Of a stretch of 64,000 bases of DNA, positions 49,267 through 57,370 are shown piece after piece; position 1 is the first letter of the stretch; the number at the start of each line of letters is the position of its first letter. Where the stretch lies: the NCBI GenBank assembly GCA_035633215.1, contig DASQFI010000059.1, positions 1 through 64,000 on the forward strand, written 5' to 3'. Origin of the DNA: DASQFI01 sp035633215. Its GTDB lineage: Bacteria; Acidobacteriota; Vicinamibacteria; Vicinamibacterales; SCN-69-37. The position numbers and the translations under genes were made by a program. The notes below the pieces were generated by a model that saw only the letters and a program-made list of their open reading frames with translations, did no database searches and had not been told where the DNA came from.

Positions 49267-50722
49267 CCTCCGTGGGCCACTTGATACAGACGTTTTTCAC
49301 TTGCGTGTAGCTCGCGAGCGACTCGAGCCCCTTCTCGCGGCCGTACCCGCTTTTCTTGTAGCCGCCGAATGGCAGTTCGACGCCGCCGCCGGCGCCGTAC
49401 GTGTTGATGAAGACCTGGCCGGATTTCACGCTCGAGGCGAGCGCCATTGCCTTGTTGATGTCGCGCGTCCAGATGCCGGCGACGAGGCCGTATTGCGTGT
49501 GGTTCGCGATCCGCGCCGCCTCCTCCACATCGTCGAATGTCATGATCGCAAGGACCGGTCCGAAGATCTCTTCCTGGGCGACGCGCATGTCCGGCGAGAC
49601 GCGATCGAGGAGGGTCGGCTGGAAGTAGAAGCCGCGTCCGAGCGCCGGATCGGCCGGACGCTGGCCGCCCGCCGCGATTCCAGCGCCTTCGCTCGTGCCG
49701 AGGGTGACGTATCGCTCGATCGTCTCAAGCTGGCGCTTGGAGATGATCGGCCCCATGTCCGGATCGCTCACGCCGGGACCGAGGCGCATCGTGCTGGCGC
49801 GCTGCGCGAGCCGCTCGACGAACTGGTCGTGGGCGCCGCGCTCGACAAGGAGGCGCGACCCCGCGGAACACGTCTGTCCGGCATTCTGAAAAATGGCGTT
49901 GGCGACGCCCTGCGCGGCCAGATCGAGATCGGCGTCGGCGAAGACGATGTTGGGCGACTTCCCGCCAAGCTCCATGACGACCGGCACGACGTTCTGCGCC
50001 GCCATCCGCGCGACCGCGATCCCCACGTCCACCGATCCGGTAAATGTGAGCTGATTGATGTCGGGATGGCTGGCGAGCGCGGTGCCCGCCTCGGCGCCCG
50101 TGCCCGGCACGACGTTCAGTACGCCCGGCGGCAACCCGCACGAGAGCGCGATTTCGCCGAGCCGCAGCGCCGTCATCGGCGCTTCGCTCGAGGGTTTCAG
50201 GACGACCGCGCATCCGGCGGCGAGCGCCGGCGCGACGCCGCGCGCGCCGATCTGGATCGGATAGTTCCACGGCACGATCTGCGCCGAGACGCCAATGGGC
50301 TCGCGAATCGTGTAGTCCAGGAAGCCCGGGCCGAGCGGGATCGTGTCGCCCATGATCTTGTCGGCGATGCCGGCGAAGAACTCGAAGTAGCGCGCGGCCA
50401 CCAGCACGTCCGTGCGCGCCTGGCGCAGCGGTTTGCCGTTGTCGCGGCTTTCCAGGGTCGCGAGCTCCTCGGCGCGATCGCGAAGCGCCTGAGCGATGCG
50501 CAGCATGATGCGTCCGCGCTCGGCGGGCACCAAGCCGCCCCAGGCCCTGGACTCGAGCGCGGCGTGCGCCGAGGCGACCGCGCGATCGACGTCGGCCTTC
50601 GTCGCCTTGGCGACGGTCGCGAGCACGTCGCCCGACGACGGGTCGTAGACGTCGAAGGTCAGACCGTCGGAGGCCTGGGCGCGCTCGCCATTGAGGATGA
50701 GCTGCTCATGCATTGCTGTCAT
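49262..50722 (-). CDS. Aldehyde dehydrogenase (betaine-aldehyde-like)
   Basis: A 486-residue aldehyde dehydrogenase. Catalytic Cys in FQNAGQTCSAGSRLLV, general-base Glu in VVMELGGKSPNIVFADADLD, Asn in IVPWNYPIQIGARGVAPALA. The motif FTGSVDVGIAVARMA marks the NAD site. The group resembles betaine-aldehyde or 5-carboxymethyl-semialdehyde dehydrogenases, so the substrate range cannot be fixed. Its ATG overlaps the stop of the TPP enzyme (ATGA), so a 2-oxoacid decarboxylase and an aldehyde dehydrogenase are translated together, a sensible two-step path from 2-oxoacid to the shortened acid. The 3' end meets a short tandem repeat. Confidence 0.88.
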   Translation of the reverse strand: MTAMHEQLILNGERAQASDGLTFDVYDPSSGDVLATVAKATKADVDRAVASAHAALESRAWGGLVPAERGRIMLRIAQALRDRAEELATLESRDNGKPLRQARTDVLVAARYFEFFAGIADKIMGDTIPLGPGFLDYTIREPIGVSAQIVPWNYPIQIGARGVAPALAAGCAVVLKPSSEAPMTALRLGEIALSCGLPPGVLNVVPGTGAEAGTALASHPDINQLTFTGSVDVGIAVARMAAQNVVPVVMELGGKSPNIVFADADLDLAAQGVANAIFQNAGQTCSAGSRLLVERGAHDQFVERLAQRASTMRLGPGVSDPDMGPIISKRQLETIERYVTLGTSEGAGIAAGGQRPADPALGRGFYFQPTLLDRVSPDMRVAQEEIFGPVLAIMTFDDVEEAARIANHTQYGLVAGIWTRDINKAMALASSVKSGQVFINTYGAGGGVELPFGGYKKSGYGREKGLESLASYTQVKNVCIKWPTEA

Positions 50723-52320
50723 ATCACTCCCCGAATCGCGCGCGCGGTGTCTGCGTAGGTGGACCGGTCAATCCGCGCGTCGATGAGACTCGGCCCGGGG
50801 CACGTCACCGCCCGCTCGATGGCGCGCTCGAGCTCCGGCTCGTCTCGCGCTACGAATGCGGTCACGCCGAAGCTGCCCGCCAGCGCCGGCCAGTCGATGG
50901 GCGCGAGCGACACACCGGCCGCCTGGAGCCGGCGCGCCTGCTGCTTGATCTCGATGAGACTCAAAGCGGCGTCGTCGAAGACGATCACGATGATTCGCAG
51001 CCCCTCGCGGGCGGCGGTCATCAACTCGCCGACACACATCAGAAGCCCGCCATCGCCGGTCAGCGCGACGACCGGCCGATCGCGATCGGCCAGCGCCGCG
51101 CCAATCGCGGCCGGCAGCGCGAAGCCCATCGTCGAGAGTCCATTCGAGATCAGCATGCCACCGGGCTCGCTGACAGGCCAGAGCATCGTCGCTGGAAACA
51201 TGTGCGCCCCGGCATCGACAGTCACGCGCCACGCCGCCGCAAGACGCGCGGCCGCGATTTCCACGACGCGCTGTGCGGTCAACCCGGTCCCGGCAATGCG
51301 GAGGCTCCGCCGCTGCCGCTCGACGTCCTCGCGTGCGCGATCGAGGTCCCAGTCCGACGGAGCTGCCCTTGGTTCAAGTTGCGCCAGGCCCTCGCTGACC
51401 CCGGCAACACATTGCGTCGCGAACGGGACATGCGCAGTGGAGACGCGCCACGGTCCGCAGTAGACGATGGGTGTCTTGACGGCCCAGGGCTTCGGGATCA
51501 ATTCCACTGGATCGAGCCCGAGACCAATCAGCAGATCACTCTCGACCAGCAGCGGCTGCTCGATGGCCGCATTCGTGAAGACGCCCGCGAAGAGCGGATG
51601 CACGTCCGGCACGACGCCTTTGGCCTTGTAGGTGACCATCGCCGGCACCCGACGGCGTTCACAGAACGACCGAATCGCCGCCGCGTCGGCTGGACGTCGC
51701 GCGCCCAGCCCCGCGATCACGAGAGGCCTCCGCGACTGGTCCAGTAACTCCTTGAACAGGTGGCCATCCTCATCACGAACCCGCGGCTTCTCGTCTCCCG
51801 TGGTCACCTTCGCCGTGCCTTCATCAGCCGACCGCAAGTCGCTCGGCCAGTTGAGATGCACCGGTCCGGGCGGCGGCGTGCACAGCTCACTCACTGCCCG
51901 CTCGAGGACGGCGGCGGCGTCCCTGGCGGTCAGCGTGCCGGTCCACTTCGTGATTCGCTCGAAGAGCGCGCTTTGCGCCAACGACTGGTGCTCGACGACG
52001 CCTTCGGACGCGGTGGGATGGCTGTCCGTGAAGATGAAGAGAGGCGCGCGGTCGAGCCAGGCGCAGGCGGCACCATTCACGACCGACGCCGCCCCGGGAC
52101 CGAGCGCTGTCAGGCACGCCCCCGGCTTGCCCGTGACCTCCGCCTGCGCGATCGCCGCAATGGCGCCGGCGGTCTCGCCGCACGTCAGCACGAAGGGCAG
52201 CCCGGCGCGGCCGGCCGCCTCGATCAGATCGAGATTGCTGCCGCCGCCAGGCACCCCAAACAGGGTACGCACGCCGGCATCCGCGAGTCGGCGCACGACG
52301 AGATCGGCGACGGCCACCAT
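50719..52320 (-). CDS. TPP-dependent 2-oxoacid decarboxylase (benzoylformate/acetolactate synthase family)
   Basis: A 533-residue TPP enzyme. N-terminal PYR domain with VRTLFGVPGGGSNLDLIEAA and catalytic Glu in VLTCGETAGAIAAI; C-terminal PP domain with GDGGLLMCVGELMTAAREGL. The second half of the TPP/Mg motif has FDDAALSLIEIKQQ, so the usual Asn is Asp. ATG 52320 (MVAVADLVVRR) is preferred to the ATG 18 bases upstream, though neither has a clear ribosome site. Since the next gene is an aldehyde dehydrogenase overlapping by 4 bases, decarboxylation of a 2-oxoacid to an aldehyde is more likely than acetolactate formation. It diverges from the acyl-CoA dehydrogenase gene. Confidence 0.84.
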   Translation of the reverse strand: MVAVADLVVRRLADAGVRTLFGVPGGGSNLDLIEAAGRAGLPFVLTCGETAGAIAAIAQAEVTGKPGACLTALGPGAASVVNGAACAWLDRAPLFIFTDSHPTASEGVVEHQSLAQSALFERITKWTGTLTARDAAAVLERAVSELCTPPPGPVHLNWPSDLRSADEGTAKVTTGDEKPRVRDEDGHLFKELLDQSRRPLVIAGLGARRPADAAAIRSFCERRRVPAMVTYKAKGVVPDVHPLFAGVFTNAAIEQPLLVESDLLIGLGLDPVELIPKPWAVKTPIVYCGPWRVSTAHVPFATQCVAGVSEGLAQLEPRAAPSDWDLDRAREDVERQRRSLRIAGTGLTAQRVVEIAAARLAAAWRVTVDAGAHMFPATMLWPVSEPGGMLISNGLSTMGFALPAAIGAALADRDRPVVALTGDGGLLMCVGELMTAAREGLRIIVIVFDDAALSLIEIKQQARRLQAAGVSLAPIDWPALAGSFGVTAFVARDEPELERAIERAVTCPGPSLIDARIDRSTYADTARAIRGVI

Positions 52321-52392
52321 GGAGGCGCAATAGTACATGGACGCCGGGCTTTAGCTCGCCTCGAACGCCGGGCTATGATCTCGCCCTGACTC

Positions 52393-53547
52393 ATGGCGAT
52401 TGATCCACATCAGGACCTGCGCGCGGGCGTCCGCGACCTCTGCAAGACTTTCCCCGACACGTATTGGCGCGACCTCGACGCCCGTCGTGAGTACCCCGAA
52501 GCGTTCGTCAAAGCGCTGACGCAGGCGGGCTACCTCGCAGCGCTGATTCCAGAGGAATTCGGCGGCTCGGGCCTTGGCGTCGCGGAAGCGTCGGTCATCC
52601 TCGAAGAGATCAACCGTGGCGGCGGGAACTCAGGCGCGTGTCATGCCCAGATGTACACGATGGGCACGCTGCTCCGGCACGGCTCGGACGATCAGAAGCG
52701 AAAGTATCTTCCCCGGATCGCGAGCGGCGAGCTGCGCCTGCAGGCCTTTGGCGTGAGCGAGCCGACAACCGGGTCCGACACCACCCAGCTGAAAACGATG
52801 GCGGTGAGGAAGGGCGACACGTACATCATCCGCGGCCAGAAAATCTGGATCTCCCGCGCGGAACACTCGGACCTGCTCCTGCTCGTCGTCCGGACGACGC
52901 CGCTCGCGGAGATCAAGAAACGTACGGACGGGCTGTCGATCCTGCTCGTCGATCTGCGGCAGGCTCTGGGTCATGGCCTGACGATTCGACCTATTCGGAC
53001 GATGATGAATCACGCGACGACGGAGCTGTTCTTCGACGACCTCGAGGTGCCGGTCGACGCGCTCGTTGGTGAAGAGGGCAAGGGATTCCGTTATTTGATC
53101 GACGGCCTGAATGCCGAGCGCATCCTCATCGCCGCCGAGTGCGTGGGCGACGGGCGCTGGTTCATCGACCGCGCGACCAGGTACGCGAAGGATCGCGTGG
53201 TCTTCGGGCGTCCGATCGGACAGAACCAGGGCGTGCAGTTTCCGATCGCGCGCGCGCACGTGAACGTCGAGGCCGCCGACCTCATGCGGATCCGCGCCGC
53301 CGAGCTGTTCGACAAGGGCGAGCCGTGCGGCGCGGAAGCCAACATGGCGAAGCTGCTGGCCGCGGACGCGTCCTGGGAAGCCGCCAACGTCGCCGTCCAG
53401 ACGCACGGCGGCTTTGGCTTCGCCGAGGACTACGACATCGAGCGCAAGTTCCGGGAGACGCGGCTCTATCAGGTCGCGCCAATTTCCACGAACTTGATCC
53501 TGACGTACGTGGCGGAACACGTACTCGGCTTGCCCCGATCGTACTGA
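52393..53547 (+). CDS. Acyl-CoA dehydrogenase
   Basis: A 384-residue flavoprotein. Landmarks: IPEEFGGSGLGVAEASVILE, the FAD/substrate motif FGVSEPTTGSDTTQLKTMAV, IDGLNAERILIAAECVGDGR, and the terminal HGGFGFAEDYDIERKFRETR with the catalytic base region. Members oxidise an acyl-CoA at C2-C3 and pass electrons to ETF. In the Pseudomonas itaconate cluster an acyl-CoA dehydrogenase is a neighbour of the same transferase and hydratase, where its role may be with methylsuccinyl-CoA or a related C5 thioester. The CoA-transferase start is 1 base after the stop codon. No ETF gene is in the window. Confidence 0.9.
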   Translation: MAIDPHQDLRAGVRDLCKTFPDTYWRDLDARREYPEAFVKALTQAGYLAALIPEEFGGSGLGVAEASVILEEINRGGGNSGACHAQMYTMGTLLRHGSDDQKRKYLPRIASGELRLQAFGVSEPTTGSDTTQLKTMAVRKGDTYIIRGQKIWISRAEHSDLLLLVVRTTPLAEIKKRTDGLSILLVDLRQALGHGLTIRPIRTMMNHATTELFFDDLEVPVDALVGEEGKGFRYLIDGLNAERILIAAECVGDGRWFIDRATRYAKDRVVFGRPIGQNQGVQFPIARAHVNVEAADLMRIRAAELFDKGEPCGAEANMAKLLAADASWEAANVAVQTHGGFGFAEDYDIERKFRETRLYQVAPISTNLILTYVAEHVLGLPRSY

Positions 53548-53548
53548 C

Positions 53549-54730
53549 GTGTCGCTTCCCCTGTCAGGCGTGACCGTCGTCTCGATCGAGCAGGCTGTCG
53601 CGGCACCCTTTGCGACCCGGCAACTCGCCGATCTTGGCGCCCGCGTCATCAAGATCGAGCGTCCCGATGGCGGAGACTTCGCGCGCAGCTACGACTCGAC
53701 CGTCAAAGGCCTGTCGAGCTACTTCGTCTGGCTCAATCGATCGAAGGAATCGCTCACGCTCGATCTCAAGCGGCCCGGCGCCGAAGAGATCCTGGCGCGG
53801 CTGTTGGCGCGAGCGGATGTCTTTGTCCAGAATCTCGCGCCGGGCGCAGCTGAGCGGCTCGGGACGGCGTCCGGCAAGCTGCGGGCCCGCCACCCGCGCC
53901 TGATCGTCTGTAATGTGTCCGGCTACGGCTCGTCCGGACCGTACGCGAACAAGAAGGCCTACGACCTGCTCGTGCAGAGCGAGGTCGGTCTCATTTCAAT
54001 CACCGGACCGGCCGATGCACCCAGCCGCGTCGGGATCTCGGTTGCCGACATTGCGGCGGGCATGTACGCCTACTCGGGCATCCTGACGGCGCTCCTCGCG
54101 CGGACGGCCAGCGGGCGCGGTACGCTCGTCGAGGTCTCGCTCTTCGACGCGCTCGCCGAGTGGATGGCGGCGGCCGCGTACTACACGGCCTATGGCGGCA
54201 CGCCGCCCCCCCGCAGCGGGGCCGACCACGCGTCGATCGCGCCATACGGGCCATTTGCGGATCGCGACGGCCGGGAACTCTACCTCGGCATCCAGAACGC
54301 GCGGGAGTGGACGCGCTTTTGCTCGGACGTCCTGCAGCAGCCAGGTCTCGCCGAGGACGAAAGATTTCGAACGAACTCGGTCCGGGTCAGGAACCGGAAA
54401 GAGCTCTCATCGGCGATCACTGCCGTATTCAAGACGTTGACGGCTGACGAGATTCGTGCCCGCCTCGAGACCGCGCAAATCGCGTACGCGCGGATGAACT
54501 CGGTCGAGGAGTTCGTCGCGCATCCGCAACTCGAGGCGCGAGATCGATGGCGTGAGATCGGGTCACCAGCGGGTTCGCTTCGCGCGCTGCTGCCGCCGGT
54601 CGTCCTGGACGACGTCCAGCCGGTCATGGGCCCGGTGCCGGCGCTCGGGCAGCACAGCGAAAGCCTTCTTCACGAGCTCGGGTTCGAGGCCGCGACCATC
54701 GCCCGGTGGCGCGAGGAGAGGACGATCTGA
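53549..54730 (+). CDS. CaiB/BaiF family CoA-transferase
   Basis: A 393-residue class III CoA-transferase. Landmarks: SGVTVVSIEQAVAAPFATRQ, LADLGARVIKIERPDGGDFA, SLTLDLKRPGAEEILARLLA, and RVGISVADIAAGMYAYSGIL, in which the Asp is the covalent CoA-acceptor of the family. The GTG at 53549 follows the previous stop by 1 base, and MaoC starts at 54732, so three genes form a tight operon. Class III transferases move CoA between carboxylic acids; itaconate or mesaconate activation (Ict-like) fits the hydratase and lyase nearby, but the acid cannot be read from sequence alone. Confidence 0.9.
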   Translation: MSLPLSGVTVVSIEQAVAAPFATRQLADLGARVIKIERPDGGDFARSYDSTVKGLSSYFVWLNRSKESLTLDLKRPGAEEILARLLARADVFVQNLAPGAAERLGTASGKLRARHPRLIVCNVSGYGSSGPYANKKAYDLLVQSEVGLISITGPADAPSRVGISVADIAAGMYAYSGILTALLARTASGRGTLVEVSLFDALAEWMAAAAYYTAYGGTPPPRSGADHASIAPYGPFADRDGRELYLGIQNAREWTRFCSDVLQQPGLAEDERFRTNSVRVRNRKELSSAITAVFKTLTADEIRARLETAQIAYARMNSVEEFVAHPQLEARDRWREIGSPAGSLRALLPPVVLDDVQPVMGPVPALGQHSESLLHELGFEAATIARWREERTI

Positions 54731-54731
54731 G

Positions 54732-55217
54732 ATGGTCATCAAACCAGGGTGGACCGGCCGCGTGTTCGAGGACTTCGAAGTCGGCGACGTCTACGAGCAC
54801 CAGCTCGGCCGCACGATCACGGCGGCCGACAACATCTGGTTCACGTGCGTGACGATGAACACGAACCCGATCCACTTCGACGCCGAATACGCGAAGCACA
54901 CGGAGTTCAAGAAGCCGCTCGTCAATTCCTGCTTCACGCTGGCGCTCGTGACCGGGCTTTCGGTGACCGACCTCACGATGAACGGCGTGGCCAATCTCGG
55001 CTGGGACGAAGTCCGTCTGCCGAATCCGCTCTTCGAGGGCGATACGGTCTACGCGAAGAGTGAAGTGCTCGAGACGCGCGAATCGAAGTCGAGGCCCAAG
55101 GTGGGGATTGTGCGGGTCAGGACAACCGGGGTGAATCAGGCTGGTCAGGCCGTCATCGAGTTCGGGCGGACGTTCATGGTGTGGAAGCGCGGGCATGTAC
55201 CGAAAAGAGCCCAATAG
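54732..55217 (+). CDS. MaoC-like enoyl-CoA hydratase, itaconyl/mesaconyl-CoA type
   Basis: A 161-residue hot-dog hydratase. The family motif reads VTMNTNPIHFDAEYAKHTEF. The usual D-x-NP-x-H of fatty-acid hydratase 2 is altered: Met/Asn precede T-NPIH, as in mesaconyl-CoA-type hydratases. KPLVNSCFTLALVTGLSVTD and GWDEVRLPNPLFEGDTVYAK follow. Such enzymes add water to C5 dicarboxylic-acid CoA thioesters; itaconyl-CoA to citramalyl-CoA would be the step between the CoA-transferase and the CitE-like lyase of the island. ATG 54732 is 1 base after the transferase stop. A tandem-repeat hairpin lies beyond the stop. Confidence 0.87.
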   Translation: MVIKPGWTGRVFEDFEVGDVYEHQLGRTITAADNIWFTCVTMNTNPIHFDAEYAKHTEFKKPLVNSCFTLALVTGLSVTDLTMNGVANLGWDEVRLPNPLFEGDTVYAKSEVLETRESKSRPKVGIVRVRTTGVNQAGQAVIEFGRTFMVWKRGHVPKRAQ

Positions 55218-55230
55218 GAAAAGCTCTTGT

Positions 55231-55375
55231 CGGTACGTCGGGTACGACGGGTACGTCGGGTCCAACGAACCTGATTCTTGTCAGCTTCTGCAATAAGTAA
55301 GAAGAAGCTGACGCGCGTCAGTGCGTTCCTGGGACCCGACGTACCGGTCGTACCCGTCGTACCCGTCGTACCGAC
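55231..55375. repeat. Facing GTACGTCGG/GTACGACGG tandem repeats
   Basis: The left side (about 55231-55262) contains GGTACGTCG, GGTACGACG, GGTACGTCG in a row; the right side (about 55333-55372) has the complementary CGTACC, GTCGTACCC, GTCGTACCC, GTCGTACC. A small inner hairpin (GTCAGCTTCT at 55280-55289 pairs with AGAAGCTGAC at 55303-55312) lies between. This fills the gap between the convergent hydratase and MmgE/PrpD genes and can fold in RNA from either side. Confidence 0.7.
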
Positions 55376-55388
55376 AGAAGTGCAGGCG

Positions 55389-56750
55389 TCAGCCGGTCGC
55401 CGCGTCTCCGGCCAGGCTCTTCGTCACCTCCCGGACGTCGACGGCCGTGTCAATCGCGCGCAGCATCGCGAGCGCGCGCTCGACGCCGGCGCCGGAAAGC
55501 GTTCGACTGGCGCAGGCCTTGAATTTCGCCGCAAGTTCATCGTCACTCGCCGGCTGATCGGGATAGCCGCGCGCACCGTGGGCCGACTGCACCAGAGTTC
55601 GCCCGTCGCGAAGCCGTACCGTGACCCTGGACTGCGTGAGGGGCGGCGCGGCCCCGTCGAAGCCCGCGTCGGCGTGCATCGTGATACGCGACATGAGCGC
55701 CCGCACGTCCGAATCGCCTAGAACATCCGGTTCGAACGTGTCGAGGCCGACCCGGCCGTGGACAACCGCGGCGGCCGCGCAGAACGGCATGCTGAACTTG
55801 CCCTCGAGACCCGACGAGGGCCGATCGTGAATCAGGATCGTCGGCGCAATGCTGTCCACGTCGATCTCGATAGCCTCGACGTCAGCGGCCGTGAACCGTT
55901 CACGACGCCGCAAGAGCAGCAACGCGTCGAGCGCTGGATGTGTGCCGGCGCACGACGGGTAGAGCTTGACGGTGATGCCCGTGTCGAGAATCTCCCAGCG
56001 CGTGCCGAGGTCCGCGGCCGTGTCGCCGAGATCGGGGTGCTGCCCGTCCATCGCCGTCAGGAACCCCTGCGGCCCATCGAGCGCGAGCGCGCTGCCCGTG
56101 AGTCCGCGTTCGGCGAGCAGTGCCGCCATGATGCCGTTGTGCGCCGCGAGCCCGGCGTGCAGCGGCTTGATCATCGTGCCGAAGTTCTCCTTCAACCCGG
56201 ACGCCTGCGACGCGGCGATCGCGAGCGCGTGACTGGTCGCGTCGAGATCGAGACCGAGCAACCGGCTGGCAGCCGCGGCCGCGCCCAGCGTCCCCAGCGT
56301 GGATGTCGGATGCCAGCCGCGCTGGTAGTGCCGAGGCTGCATTCGGATTCCGAGACGCGCTTCGATTTCGAATCCCAGTACGTACGCCTCGAGCGCAGCC
56401 TGTCCCGACGCGGCCCTGAGCTCGGCCACGGCGAGCGCCGCGGGCACGAGCGGCGCCGACGGATGCGCGAGCGAGACGAAACACATGTCATCGTAGTCGA
56501 GGGCATGCGCAGCGGTGCCGTTGGCCAGCGCCGCCGCGCCCGGACTCGTACGAATAGGCGTGCCGAACACGATCGACTGGCCCGTGCCGGGCGCCGCGAC
56601 AGCGTCTTGAACGGCTTTGGCGGCCGGCTCCCCAGCGCCGGCGAGCGTCACGCCGACCGTGTCGAGAAAGGCCGTTGCCGCGCGATGACGGGCCGGTGCC
56701 GGCGGTTTCGCGGTGACGATGAACTTGGCGAGCGTGGCAATCGCGGACAT
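55389..56750 (-). CDS. MmgE/PrpD-family protein
   Basis: A 453-residue member of the family that holds 2-methylcitrate dehydratase (PrpD) and cis-aconitate decarboxylase. Landmarks: RHRAATAFLDTVGVTLAGAG, AAALANGTAAHALDYDDMCF, RGWHPTSTLGTLGAAAAASR, SGLKENFGTMIKPLHAGLAA, and KLYPSCAGTHPALDALLLL. No signal peptide. ATG 56750 gives the usual MSAIATLAKF start; an upstream start would be weaker. An MmgE/PrpD protein is found in the Pseudomonas itaconate cluster as well, with unknown function. It is downstream of the TPP decarboxylase subunits, 56 bases from the beta gene across a palindromic repeat. Confidence 0.9.
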   Translation of the reverse strand: MSAIATLAKFIVTAKPPAPARHRAATAFLDTVGVTLAGAGEPAAKAVQDAVAAPGTGQSIVFGTPIRTSPGAAALANGTAAHALDYDDMCFVSLAHPSAPLVPAALAVAELRAASGQAALEAYVLGFEIEARLGIRMQPRHYQRGWHPTSTLGTLGAAAAASRLLGLDLDATSHALAIAASQASGLKENFGTMIKPLHAGLAAHNGIMAALLAERGLTGSALALDGPQGFLTAMDGQHPDLGDTAADLGTRWEILDTGITVKLYPSCAGTHPALDALLLLRRRERFTAADVEAIEIDVDSIAPTILIHDRPSSGLEGKFSMPFCAAAAVVHGRVGLDTFEPDVLGDSDVRALMSRITMHADAGFDGAAPPLTQSRVTVRLRDGRTLVQSAHGARGYPDQPASDDELAAKFKACASRTLSGAGVERALAMLRAIDTAVDVREVTKSLAGDAATG

Positions 56751-56786
56751 GCGTCTGAAACGGGTTGGCGGCACGAACGATGGCAT

Positions 56787-56812
56787 GCCGGGGCTAAAGC
56801 CCCGGCCTACAT
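56787..56812. repeat. Palindromic repeat GCCGGGGCT-AA-AGCCCCGGC with CTACAT
   Basis: A 20-base stem-loop palindrome at 56787-56806 is followed by CTACAT. It matches the second hairpin and CTACAT end of the composite repeat at 10844-10870. The CTA of CTACAT gives the TAG stop of the decarboxylase beta-subunit gene on the minus strand. Confidence 0.7.
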
Positions 56813-57370
56813 GATCGCCGCCATGAATCGGTGCTTGATGAGGACACAGTCGAGCGGCGGCTTGCTCGCCGGCGGCGACTCCTCCACCTTCGCGACAATC
56901 ACCCACGGACCCGCCATGGCCGTGGTCCGCGCAACGGCCGCCTCGAAGTCCGCGGGGGTCCGCACCGTGACGCTCTGTTGGATACCCATGGCGGCCGCGG
57001 CCGCGGCGAGGTCGGCGCCGTGCGCCGTGGCCGTGTCCTGCCCGCCCGTCGTCGCGTACGACTGGTTGTCCCAGACAATGAGCACCAGGTTCTTCGGACG
57101 CGTCCAGCCGATCGTCGCCAGCGAGCCCAGGTTCATCAGCAGCGAGCCGTCGCCGTCGAGAATCACGACCCGGAGATCGGGCCGTGCCATCGCGAGTCCA
57201 AGACCCATCGACGATGCCAGGCCCATGCTGCCCCACGTGTAGAAATTGGCGGGCCGGTCGCCGGCCGCGAAGAGGTCGTAGGCTGGGTGGCCCAGGCTCG
57301 CGATGACGGGTGTTTTCGCATCCTCGCCAAGCGAGCGGACCAGCAGCCGTGTGGCGTCGAGTCGTGTCAT
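56807..57370 (-). CDS. TPP-dependent decarboxylase beta subunit, sulfopyruvate decarboxylase (ComE)-like
   Basis: A 187-residue subunit with the PP half of a TPP enzyme: PVIASLGHPAYDLFAAGDRP, FYTWGSMGLASSMGLGLAMA, and the motif LDGDGSLLMNLGSLATIGWT with VLIVWDNQSYATTGGQ completing GDG-x-N. Length and split match ComE of sulfopyruvate decarboxylase (188 residues); phosphonopyruvate decarboxylase is the fused relative. The ATG overlaps the alpha stop (ATGA). The natural substrate may be sulfopyruvate, phosphonopyruvate or another 3-substituted pyruvate. Its stop codon is part of a palindromic repeat. Confidence 0.84.
   Translation of the reverse strand: MTRLDATRLLVRSLGEDAKTPVIASLGHPAYDLFAAGDRPANFYTWGSMGLASSMGLGLAMARPDLRVVILDGDGSLLMNLGSLATIGWTRPKNLVLIVWDNQSYATTGGQDTATAHGADLAAAAAAMGIQQSVTVRTPADFEAAVARTTAMAGPWVIVAKVEESPPASKPPLDCVLIKHRFMAAIM

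Noticed and set aside
56751..57236. Upstream extension of the MmgE/PrpD gene
   Set aside because: It covers the decarboxylase beta-subunit gene in another frame; ATG 56750 gives the family start.
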